DNA of 10,738 bases. Origin: an uncultured Clostridia bacterium (GTDB taxonomy: Bacteria > Bacillota > Clostridia > TANB77 > CAG-508). The stretch is from the NCBI GenBank assembly GCA_934167735.1, contig CAKPLV010000017.1, forward strand, positions 1 to 10,738, written 5' to 3'. The position numbers were made by a program, and so were the translations under genes. Numbering within the stretch: position 1 is the first letter of the stretch; each line of letters opens with the position of its first letter. Positions 1-5,798 of this stretch are shown here, one piece after another. A model generated the notes under the pieces. It was given only the letters and a program-made list of their open reading frames with translations. It was not told the DNA's origin and did no database searches.

Positions 1-34
1 AATTTATACTGTCCAACTTTTTGGGGTCAGTACA
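1..34 (+). mobile_element. Probable terminal inverted repeat of an IS3-family (IS150-like) element
   Basis: Read on the minus strand from base 34 inward, the sequence begins TGTACTGACCCC and continues with an A-run and GTTGGACAGT. This is the look of IS3-family ends, which start with TG and often have TGTACTGNCCCC followed by an A-run and GTTGGAC. The orientation means the element body would lie to the left, outside the window, ending at base 34. No transposase is visible in the few bases available, so it could be an intact copy, a remnant or a solo end. The family assignment comes from remembered consensus, not a search. Confidence 0.62.
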
Positions 35-78
35 TAAATAGCTTCTTTTTGTTTTTTTAATAAAAGATTACATAAAAT

Positions 79-107
79 TTGACAAAAAATTCTAAATATT
101 GTATAAT
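79..107 (+). promoter_or_regulatory. Consensus sigma-A-type promoter for the coiled-coil gene
   Basis: A perfect TTGACA (79-84) is separated by 17 bases from a perfect TATAAT (102-107). Transcription should begin near base 114, leaving a leader of about 28 bases before the start codon at 142. It begins about 45 bases from the putative insertion-sequence end. Both hexamers and the spacer are optimal, so strong constitutive expression is expected; no operator dyad is obvious. Confidence 0.88.
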
Positions 108-126
108 AAAAGAGATGTTATATAAA

Positions 127-132
127 AGGAGG
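127..132 (+). promoter_or_regulatory. Ribosome binding site deciding the start at 142
   Basis: AGGAGG lies 9 bases upstream of ATG 142. An in-frame TTG at 79 would give 21 more residues, but it lies inside the -35 box, upstream of the expected transcript start, so it cannot be the start codon from this promoter. Confidence 0.9.
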
Positions 133-141
133 AATTTATAT

Positions 142-1422
142 ATGGCAAATAATAAAGAAAAAGAAAATAAATGGAGAGAAGAATTTGAAGCCTGGGAAGA
201 TGGTAGAAAAGATAAAAGACTTGATGAATTAGAAAATAAATATAATAATAAAACCATAACAAGAGAAGAAAATGACGAATATCAAAAAATGTTAAAAATC
301 GATAAAAACATTGAAAAAGTTGAACATATTTCAGATTATATTGATAGACTCTCAGATTTAAAAGAACAAATAATAAAAGAAATCTCTGCAAGAAGACAAA
401 GAAATGGTGGAGAAGGAGAAAAAGCACAAGAAGCTACTAAAAAATTAGAAGAAGAATTACCTAAATTGTTGGAAGAAGATGAAAAATTAAGTAAACAATT
501 AAAAAATCCAAATTTAAGTAAAGAAGAAAAAGAAGAAATTAGCAAAAAAAGACAAGAAATAAAAGATAAAATTTCACAAAATAATGCTAAATATTCAAAA
601 TATACAGGAATAATTGCAAAAAGTGAAAAACAAAAACAAGAAGAAGTATTTTCAGAAATGGGAGACAAAGAATTATTTGATAATGCTGTAAAAGTAAGTG
701 CTAAAATAAGTGTAGCAAATTTATATGCAAAGCAATTAATGGATGGACAACAAGATTTATCACGTATAGAAGATGTTGTAAATAAGCAAAACATTGAGAC
801 AAAACAAGGAAGCTTAAGAAGTAAAGTAAATAAAGAAATAAAAAGATATAGAGCTACAGCTGAAAACAAAGAAAAAATTGATAATGTTAAAAATGCCATA
901 AAAGGAAAAGATTTATCAAAAGAAGATAAAGCCCAAGCTGGTAAAATAGAAAAAGAAGAAGAAATAAAAAGAGCTGCAGAAGTATCAAAAGCATTAACAG
1001 AAGTTTCTGAATTTGATCAAAAACATCCAAAACTTGCAGCAATTAAGAATTGGTTTAAAAATGGATTTAAGAAAATAAAAGACTCAATGTCATATGAAAA
1101 TCCAAACAAAGAAGAGTCAAACAAAGAAAAGTCAAACAAAAAAGGTTCTAAAAAAGAAGAAAAGGCTGAAGCTTCTATCGAAGATAAGAGAAAAGAATTT
1201 ATGAGAACATTAAAAGAAATGGATAATGTTGATATGAAAAAAGTTGCTGAAAATGGACAAACAAGACAAGATCCAAGAGAAATCTTATTAAGAAATAAAC
1301 TTATGAAAGAAAATCAAGCAGACTCTCAAACAATAGATAAATTAACAAAAGATATGGATGAAGAAACAGTTAATAAAATAAAAGAGGATGTAAAAAGACA
1401 ACAAGGTGGAGATGAAAGATAA
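142..1422 (+). CDS. Unrecognised Lys/Glu-rich coiled-coil protein, 426 aa
   Basis: I do not recognise a family. The start at ATG 142 is set by AGGAGG and by the promoter. The protein is extremely hydrophilic, dominated by Lys, Glu, Asp and Asn, with no cysteine, no signal peptide and no membrane segment, so it should be cytosolic. Residues about 55-85 and 95-170 have the heptad-like pattern of long charged helices and probably form coiled coils. Residues 180-215 are the least charged part. Residues 297-316 form a short aromatic/basic helix (NWFKNGFKKIK at 303-313). Residues 321-340 are a short degenerate five-residue repeat (SNKEK-like), followed by a helical C-terminal region ending QQGGDER. 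It is a single-gene unit with its own promoter and terminator. It could be a structural, scaffolding or nucleic-acid-associated protein, but nothing in the sequence settles this. Real coding is supported by an intact 1.3 kb frame with all expression signals. Confidence 0.85.
   Translation: MANNKEKENKWREEFEAWEDGRKDKRLDELENKYNNKTITREENDEYQKMLKIDKNIEKVEHISDYIDRLSDLKEQIIKEISARRQRNGGEGEKAQEATKKLEEELPKLLEEDEKLSKQLKNPNLSKEEKEEISKKRQEIKDKISQNNAKYSKYTGIIAKSEKQKQEEVFSEMGDKELFDNAVKVSAKISVANLYAKQLMDGQQDLSRIEDVVNKQNIETKQGSLRSKVNKEIKRYRATAENKEKIDNVKNAIKGKDLSKEDKAQAGKIEKEEEIKRAAEVSKALTEVSEFDQKHPKLAAIKNWFKNGFKKIKDSMSYENPNKEESNKEKSNKKGSKKEEKAEASIEDKRKEFMRTLKEMDNVDMKKVAENGQTRQDPREILLRNKLMKENQADSQTIDKLTKDMDEETVNKIKEDVKRQQGGDER
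1102..1161 (+). repeat. 15-base in-frame tandem repeat, about 3-4 degenerate copies
   Basis: Units at 1102-1116, 1117-1131 and 1132-1146 share the core CAAACAAA, and a fourth, more diverged unit covers 1147-1161. They encode PNKEE, SNKEK, SNKKG and SKKEE (residues 321-340). The 15-base period keeps the reading frame, so copy number could change by slippage without breaking the gene. Confidence 0.75.
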
Positions 1423-1427
1423 CAAAG

Positions 1428-1459
1428 AAAAATCACTATAGAAATATAGTGATTTTTTT
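1428..1459 (+). terminator. Intrinsic terminator after the coiled-coil gene
   Basis: The inverted repeat AATCACTATA (1431-1440) / TATAGTGATT (1445-1454), closed by a GAAA tetraloop, extends to 13 pairs using flanking A and T bases. A T-run continues to 1459. It starts 6 bases after the stop codon and separates this gene from plsX. Confidence 0.92.
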
Positions 1460-1481
1460 GGCACAAAATTAAGTAAAACTA

Positions 1482-1510
1482 TTGAAATTTTAAGAAAACA
1501 ATAATAAAAT
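1482..1510 (+). promoter_or_regulatory. Promoter for plsX
   Basis: TTGAAA (1482-1487), a 17-base spacer and TAAAAT (1505-1510) fit a sigma-A promoter just downstream of the preceding terminator. The leader would be about 30 bases. Confidence 0.72.
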
Positions 1511-1547
1511 AGTAACATCTTGAATAATCATAAATAGGAGGAAGCAA

Positions 1548-2573
1548 ATGAATATATTACTTGATGCTATGGGTGGAGATAATGCTCCAGACGCAAACAT
1601 AAAAGGTGCTCTTAAAGCAATTAATCAAATAAAAGCTGAAGTAACACTAATAGGAAAAGAAGAAATAATAAGAAATAAAATAAAAGAATTTTCTGGAAAA
1701 GATATGGAAGAAGTATCTCCTAGATTAAAAATTGTAAATGCAACAGAAACAATAGAAATGGAAGATCAACCTACAGTTGCTATAAAACACAAAAAAGATT
1801 CATCAATGGTTGTTGGATTTAAAATGCTTAAAGAGAATCAAGGTGATGTATTTATTTCTGCTGGAAATTCAGGAGCATTATTAGCAGGAGCAACATTATT
1901 AGTTGGAAGAATAAAAGGAATTGATAGACCGGCTTTAGCAGGAATTTTACCAGCATATAAGAGCCAATTGCTATTAATAGATTCTGGTTCAAATACAAAT
2001 TGTAAGCCAATAAACTTATTACAATTTGCTCAAATGTCTACAATTTATTTAAGAAACACATATGGAATAGAAAAACCTGCAATTGGATTATTAAACATTG
2101 GAACAGAAGAAACAAAAGGAAATGAATTAGTAAGAGAAAGCTATAATTTATTAAAAGAAAAATCAGGTGAATTAGGAATAAACTTTGTAGGAAATGTTGA
2201 AGGAAGAGATGCTTTTTCCGGTAAAATTGATGCAATAGTTACAGATGGTTTTACAGGAAACATATTCTTAAAAACAACAGAAGGGCTTGGAAAATTTGTT
2301 AAAAAGACATTATCAGAAAGTTTAACTCAAAATTTATTTGCAAAAATATGTACAATACCATGTCTACCTGCAATAAATAGATTCAAAAAGACAATGGATT
2401 ACAAATCATATGGAGGAGCATTATTTTTAGGAGTTAAAAAACCAGTTGTAAAAGCTCATGGAAGTAGTGATGAAAAACTATTTGAATTTACAATAAAACA
2501 AGCAGAAAAATTTGTTGAAAACAAGGCTGTAGACAAAATGATAGAGGAATTTGAGAAACAACCAAAAGCTTAA
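1548..2573 (+). CDS. plsX: Phosphate acyltransferase PlsX
   Basis: PlsX converts acyl-ACP and inorganic phosphate to acyl-phosphate, which PlsY then uses to acylate glycerol-3-phosphate in the first step of bacterial phospholipid synthesis. It is a peripheral, membrane-associated enzyme. The 341-residue length is normal for the family. Family signatures run through the whole protein: DAMGGDNAP (6-14), ISAGNSGALLAGA (103-115), IDSGSNTNCKP (144-154), NIGTEETKGNE (183-193), VTDGFTGN (231-238), YGGALFLGV (288-296) and KAHGSSD (302-308). The ATG at 1548 follows AGGAGG (1536-1541) at ideal spacing. acpP, whose product carries the acyl chain that PlsX uses, is the next gene, 139 bases downstream. 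No fabD, fabG or rpmF lies beside it, unlike many Bacillota. No hairpin terminator separates plsX from acpP, so some readthrough is likely. Confidence 0.97.
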   Translation: MNILLDAMGGDNAPDANIKGALKAINQIKAEVTLIGKEEIIRNKIKEFSGKDMEEVSPRLKIVNATETIEMEDQPTVAIKHKKDSSMVVGFKMLKENQGDVFISAGNSGALLAGATLLVGRIKGIDRPALAGILPAYKSQLLLIDSGSNTNCKPINLLQFAQMSTIYLRNTYGIEKPAIGLLNIGTEETKGNELVRESYNLLKEKSGELGINFVGNVEGRDAFSGKIDAIVTDGFTGNIFLKTTEGLGKFVKKTLSESLTQNLFAKICTIPCLPAINRFKKTMDYKSYGGALFLGVKKPVVKAHGSSDEKLFEFTIKQAEKFVENKAVDKMIEEFEKQPKA

Positions 2574-2625
2574 AAAATAAAAAATTGAATACCTAGTACA
2601 AAATTTAAAAATATTAATAAAATGC

Positions 2626-2654
2626 TTGACAAATATATAAACATATAATATAAA
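2626..2654 (+). promoter_or_regulatory. Promoter for acpP
   Basis: TTGACA (2626-2631) is followed after 17 bases by TATAAA (2649-2654). A perfect TATAAT at 2644-2649 gives only a 12-base spacer and is less likely to be used with this -35 box. The transcript should begin near 2661, inside a short dyad (2656-2667). Acyl carrier protein is abundant, so a strong separate promoter makes sense. Confidence 0.8.
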
Positions 2655-2655
2655 T

Positions 2656-2667
2656 GTTACAGGTAAC
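2656..2667. promoter_or_regulatory. Short dyad at the acpP transcription start (possible operator)
   Basis: GTTAC-AG-GTAAC is an inverted repeat with 5-base arms placed just after the -10 box, across the expected start site. Repressor sites of fatty-acid regulators often sit there. The sequence does not match the FapR consensus as I remember it, and 5-base arms can occur by chance. Confidence 0.3.
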
Positions 2668-2712
2668 GAAAAGATAAATAGATCATTCACACTTGAGAGG
2701 AGGTGAACTTGA

Positions 2713-2952
2713 ATGAGTTCAGAAGAGGTTTTTGAAAAGGTTAAAGGAATAATAATAGAGCAATTAGGTGTTGCTGAAACAGCAGTAACAATGGAAGCAT
2801 CATTCATAGATGATTTAGGTGCTGACTCTTTAGATATAGTAGAATTAGTAATGGCTATAGAAGAAGAATTTAAAATTGAAATACCAGATGCTGATGCTGA
2901 AAAAGTAGTAACAGTAGGAGATGTTGTTGACTACATAAAAGAAAACGTATAA
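2713..2952 (+). CDS. acpP: Acyl carrier protein
   Basis: This small acidic cytosolic protein carries growing fatty acyl chains as thioesters on a 4'-phosphopantetheine arm and donates them to PlsX and other acyltransferases. It has 79 residues, the normal length. The attachment serine is Ser39 in GADSLDIVELVMAIEEEF (36-53), the hallmark ACP motif, and the C-terminal IPDADAEKVVTVGDVVDYI is also typical. ATG 2713 is preceded by AGGAGGTGA (2698-2706), essentially a full anti-Shine-Dalgarno match, suiting a highly made protein. It has its own promoter and a terminator shared with the convergent WG-repeat gene. Confidence 0.98.
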   Translation: MSSEEVFEKVKGIIIEQLGVAETAVTMEASFIDDLGADSLDIVELVMAIEEEFKIEIPDADAEKVVTVGDVVDYIKENV

Positions 2953-2956
2953 AAAC

Positions 2957-2987
2957 AAAAGAGGTTGTAATTAAAAGCCTCTTTTTT
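2957..2987. terminator. Bidirectional terminator between acpP and the WG-repeat gene
   Basis: AAAAGAGG (2957-2964) pairs with CCTCTTTT (2978-2985), with a T-run to 2987 on the plus strand. Read on the minus strand, the same hairpin is followed by TTTTGTTTTT. The stop codon of the minus-strand gene (2986-2988) overlaps the plus-strand T-run, so the two convergent genes share one compact terminator. Confidence 0.85.
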
Positions 2988-3927
2988 AGTTTATATAAGA
3001 AATTTCCTCATAACCAGAAGGTAATAATTTTATTATTTGTTTTTCATCATTTTGAACTAATTCTAAATAATTTTTTTCAGTATTTAGAGATTTTATACTA
3101 TCATATTCTGCAGGAATTAATATAGATCCATTCAATCCTGCTATACCATATTTATCATCTTCTTTGAATTTAATAGCTGATTCATACCATGTTGAATATT
3201 TTGTGTTTGTTCCAGAAATTAATTCAATATTTTCAAAATTAGGAAAAGGATTTTCTTCATCTTTATCAATAAAATATGTATTGTTTTCTGTTGTAACCAT
3301 AAAAACATCAACATTAGGGTTAGGAATAACTATGCTATCATATTTAGGTTTAATAATATTTTTAGAGCCATATTTTATACCATATTTGCCGTTTTGATTA
3401 TATGATGTATATTTATATGAATTTACACGAACATTGTAAAGAGATTCTAAGAATTCTTCAATATTATATTTTTCATCTAATTGGTAAATTGTTTTATTAC
3501 TATCTTCATCAGAAAAAACAATTTTATCTTTATCAATAACAAAAAATTCATACATAGTATTATCATCTAAATAGCAAATAGCTGTTGTAGGAGTATCATA
3601 TCCTCTTGGTTCATCTGTTACATATAATTGTGCAGATTTTAACATTTGTTGAAGCTTTTTTACAGTATCAGAATCTCTAATAGTAACAAATCTTTCAGAA
3701 TAGGATAAAGTTGCTGAACTATTATCAGCTATGATAATTTTAAAAAAATCCAAATTAGATAATATATCAATTTTTTGAATTTCTTTATTAGAAGTATTAT
3801 CTAAACTCAAAGTATTGTTGTTTGAAGTATTTGATGAGGATTTATAAAAAATTGGATATATGAAAATACCAAAAAACAATAATATAATTATTGTAATTAA
3901 AATTATAAATAAACTTTTTTTATTCAT
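2986..3927 (-). CDS. Membrane-anchored WG-repeat protein, 313 aa
   Basis: The function is unknown. Residues 6-28 form one hydrophobic segment after a short basic start (MNKKS), then a Ser/Asn-rich linker (29-48), so the bulk should lie outside the membrane. Residues about 55-165 form a mixed domain I cannot assign. Two WG-type repeats follow: GKYGIKYGSKNIIKPKYDSI (180-199) and a second at 258-278 with DKYGIAGLNGSILIPAEYDSI-like spacing. A degenerate unit may lie between them. WG repeats are beta-rich, bind unknown partners, and are common in surface proteins of Clostridia. I chose ATG 3927 because AGAGGGGG lies 6 bases upstream; a TTG at 3960 would add 11 residues but has no binding site. The gene interrupts the usual acpP-rnc order in the opposite orientation and has its own promoter, so it is probably a later insertion. 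Confidence 0.85.
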   Translation of the reverse strand: MNKKSLFIILITIIILLFFGIFIYPIFYKSSSNTSNNNTLSLDNTSNKEIQKIDILSNLDFFKIIIADNSSATLSYSERFVTIRDSDTVKKLQQMLKSAQLYVTDEPRGYDTPTTAICYLDDNTMYEFFVIDKDKIVFSDEDSNKTIYQLDEKYNIEEFLESLYNVRVNSYKYTSYNQNGKYGIKYGSKNIIKPKYDSIVIPNPNVDVFMVTTENNTYFIDKDEENPFPNFENIELISGTNTKYSTWYESAIKFKEDDKYGIAGLNGSILIPAEYDSIKSLNTEKNYLELVQNDEKQIIKLLPSGYEEISYIN

Positions 3928-3933
3928 AAATGT

Positions 3934-3941
3934 CCCCCTCT
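3934..3941 (-). promoter_or_regulatory. Ribosome binding site deciding the WG-protein start
   Basis: AGAGGGGG on the minus strand sits 6 bases before ATG 3927, so this codon is preferred over the upstream in-frame TTG at 3960. Confidence 0.8.
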
Positions 3942-3946
3942 GCTTG

Positions 3947-3976
3947 ATTATAACATTCAAATGCTACTAAATACAA
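3947..3976 (-). promoter_or_regulatory. Promoter for the WG-repeat gene
   Basis: On the minus strand, TTGTAT (3976-3971), an 18-base spacer and a perfect TATAAT (3952-3947) fit a sigma-A promoter. The start would be close to the ribosome binding site, giving a very short leader. It is arranged back to back with the rnc promoter. Confidence 0.55.
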
Positions 3977-3994
3977 GATTTTTAAATAAAAAAC

Positions 3995-4022
3995 TTGAAA
4001 AAAACTCAAAATAGTATATAAT
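3995..4022 (+). promoter_or_regulatory. Promoter for the rnc operon
   Basis: TTGAAA (3995-4000), a 16-base spacer and TATAAT (4017-4022) precede rnc, leaving a leader of about 20 bases. It probably drives the whole 4050-8052 gene run, since no other clear promoter is seen in the short gaps. Confidence 0.75.
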
Positions 4023-4049
4023 AGATTCATAAGAAATAAGGAGAAAAAA

Positions 4050-4721
4050 ATGAATAGATTAGAGGAAAAAATTGGATATAATTTTAAAGAGATAAAATTA
4101 TTAGAAAATGCATTAACACATACATCTTATGCGTATGAACACAATGTTGAAAGTAACGAAAAATTAGAATTCTTAGGAGATAGCATTCTAGAATTTGTTT
4201 CAAGTGTATATTTATTTGAAAATTATAAAGATTTACATGAAGGAGAGATGACAAAACTTAGGGCTACTGTTGTTTGCGAGAAAAGTTTGCACAAAATTGC
4301 CAAAAGACTAAATTTTGAAGAGTATCTATTTTTAGGAAAATCAGAAAAACATTCAGAAAGAGAATGTAGACCAGCAATATTGGCAGATAGTGTAGAAGCA
4401 GTTATTGCAGCAATATACCTAGATGGTGGATTAGAAGAAGCACAAAAATTTATAATAGAAAACCTAAAAGATGAAATAGAAATTGCAAGTCATAATGTAG
4501 GTCAAAAAGATTATAAAACAGTATTACAAGAAGAGCTTCAAAAAAATGGGGAAGTTAAAATTGAATACAAAATAATTAAAGAAACAGGACCAGATCATGA
4601 TAAGACATTTGATGCACAAGTTGAATTCAATGGAAAAATATTAGCTAAAGGTGAAGGAAAATCAAAAAAACAAGCTGAAATGGAAGCTGCAAAAAAAGCA
4701 TTAGAAAATTTAAAGAGGTGA
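4050..4721 (+). CDS. rnc: Ribonuclease III
   Basis: RNase III cuts double-stranded RNA, processes ribosomal RNA precursors and turns over structured mRNAs. The 223-residue length is normal. The catalytic domain (1-150) has the signature NEKLEFLGDS (36-45) and ADSVEA (112-117). The metal-binding acidic residues Glu40, Asp44, Asp113 and Glu116 are all present. A double-stranded-RNA-binding domain follows (about 153-222), ending in the typical SKKQAEMEAAKKALENL. AAGGAG (4038-4043) lies 6 bases before ATG 4050. It is the first gene of a plus-strand operon, and its stop codon overlaps the ribosome binding site of the next gene, so the two are translationally linked. The usual neighbour acpP is close but separated by the reversed WG-repeat gene. 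Confidence 0.97.
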   Translation: MNRLEEKIGYNFKEIKLLENALTHTSYAYEHNVESNEKLEFLGDSILEFVSSVYLFENYKDLHEGEMTKLRATVVCEKSLHKIAKRLNFEEYLFLGKSEKHSERECRPAILADSVEAVIAAIYLDGGLEEAQKFIIENLKDEIEIASHNVGQKDYKTVLQEELQKNGEVKIEYKIIKETGPDHDKTFDAQVEFNGKILAKGEGKSKKQAEMEAAKKALENLKR

Positions 4722-4725
4722 AAAT

Positions 4726-5787
4726 ATGAAAAAACAATATATAATACCAATTTTTGTACCACATTTAGGATGCCCAAATGATTGTGTGTTTTGCAATCAA
4801 AAGTCAATAAGTGGACAACAAAAAATGATTACCACAAATGATGTAAAAGATACTATAGAATTTTACCTAAAAAATTTCAGAGATAAAGACGCCAAGGTTG
4901 AAGTAGCTTTTTTTGGTGGTAGTTTTACAGGTATTGATGTTGGAAAACAAAAAGAATTTTTGCAAACAGCATATGAATATATAAAACAAGGAAAAGTTGA
5001 TAGTATAAGAATTTCAACTAGACCAGATTATATAGATAAAGAAACATTAAAAAGGCTAAAAAAATATAAAGTTGAAACAATAGAATTAGGTGTTCAATCA
5101 ACAAATGATTACATATTAAAACAAAGCAATAGAGGGCACACTTTTGAAGATGTAAAAAAAGCATCAAGATTAATTAGATGGTATGGATTTAAATTAGGAC
5201 ATCAAATGATGGTTGGATTACCAGAAAGTACAAGAATTGATGAAATAAATACAGCTAAAGAATTAATAAAATTAAAACCAAAAATGGTAAGAATATATCC
5301 AGTTCTTGTTATAAAAAATACAAAATTACAAAGAGATTATGAGAGTGGAAAATATACACCATTATCAGTTGTGCAAGCTGTAGAAACATGTAAAGAACTA
5401 GTAAAAATGTTCAGTAAAAAGAACATAGAAATTATTAGAATTGGATTACAAAATACAGATTCTATAACAGATCCTTCAAAAGAAGAAAGTGAAGTTGTTG
5501 CAGGACCATATCATCCAGCATTTAGACAATTAGTAGAAAGTGGAATATGGTATGATGCAATAGTAGATAAAATAAAAAAATTAAATGCAAAAGTAAAAAA
5601 AGTGGAAGTAACAGTTAATCCACATGATGCAAATAATGTAATAGGACATAAAAGAGAAAATATTGAGAAATTAAAAGAATTGTATACATTAGATTTAATA
5701 GTAAAACAAGATCAAAATATAAAACCAGGAAAAATAAAAATAGAAATATTGGAAAAATATCCAGAGTTTTTAGAAGATCATAAATAA
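4726..5787 (+). CDS. Elp3-like radical SAM protein (no acetyltransferase domain)
   Basis: This is a radical S-adenosylmethionine enzyme. The cluster motif CPNDCVFC puts Cys16, Cys20 and Cys23 in the CxxxCxxC pattern for a 4Fe-4S cluster. FFGGSFTG (63-70) corresponds to the SAM-binding GGE-type region, and STRPDYID (97-104) and ELGVQS (120-125) are typical of the Elp3/MiaB/NifB-like core. The C-terminal part contains GPYHPAFRQLVES (262-274), typical of the Elp3-related subgroup. At 353 residues it lacks the acetyltransferase domain of full Elp3, which is about 200 residues longer. Its substrate is unknown; tRNA modification is a family-based guess. Its ribosome binding site AGAGGTGA (4714-4721) overlaps the rnc stop, so translation is coupled. 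From memory, this gene follows rnc in many Clostridia, usually with smc next, but smc is not next here. Confidence 0.9.
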   Translation: MKKQYIIPIFVPHLGCPNDCVFCNQKSISGQQKMITTNDVKDTIEFYLKNFRDKDAKVEVAFFGGSFTGIDVGKQKEFLQTAYEYIKQGKVDSIRISTRPDYIDKETLKRLKKYKVETIELGVQSTNDYILKQSNRGHTFEDVKKASRLIRWYGFKLGHQMMVGLPESTRIDEINTAKELIKLKPKMVRIYPVLVIKNTKLQRDYESGKYTPLSVVQAVETCKELVKMFSKKNIEIIRIGLQNTDSITDPSKEESEVVAGPYHPAFRQLVESGIWYDAIVDKIKKLNAKVKKVEVTVNPHDANNVIGHKRENIEKLKELYTLDLIVKQDQNIKPGKIKIEILEKYPEFLEDHK

Positions 5788-5798
5788 AGGGGTAATAT

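Noticed and set aside
336..899. Minus-strand 187-residue open frame opposite the coiled-coil gene
   Set aside because: Ser/Leu/Phe-rich composition is what the reverse of a Lys/Glu-rich gene gives; it lacks a convincing binding site or recognisable motif.
2588..2606. Possible FapR-like operator (ATACCTAGTAC) upstream of acpP
   Set aside because: Only a partial resemblance to the remembered consensus, weak symmetry, and it lies well upstream of the -35 box; no fapR gene is visible.
3164..3397. Plus-strand 77-residue open frame within the WG-repeat gene
   Set aside because: It is the reverse of a well supported gene with promoter, binding site and repeat motifs, and shows no motif of its own.
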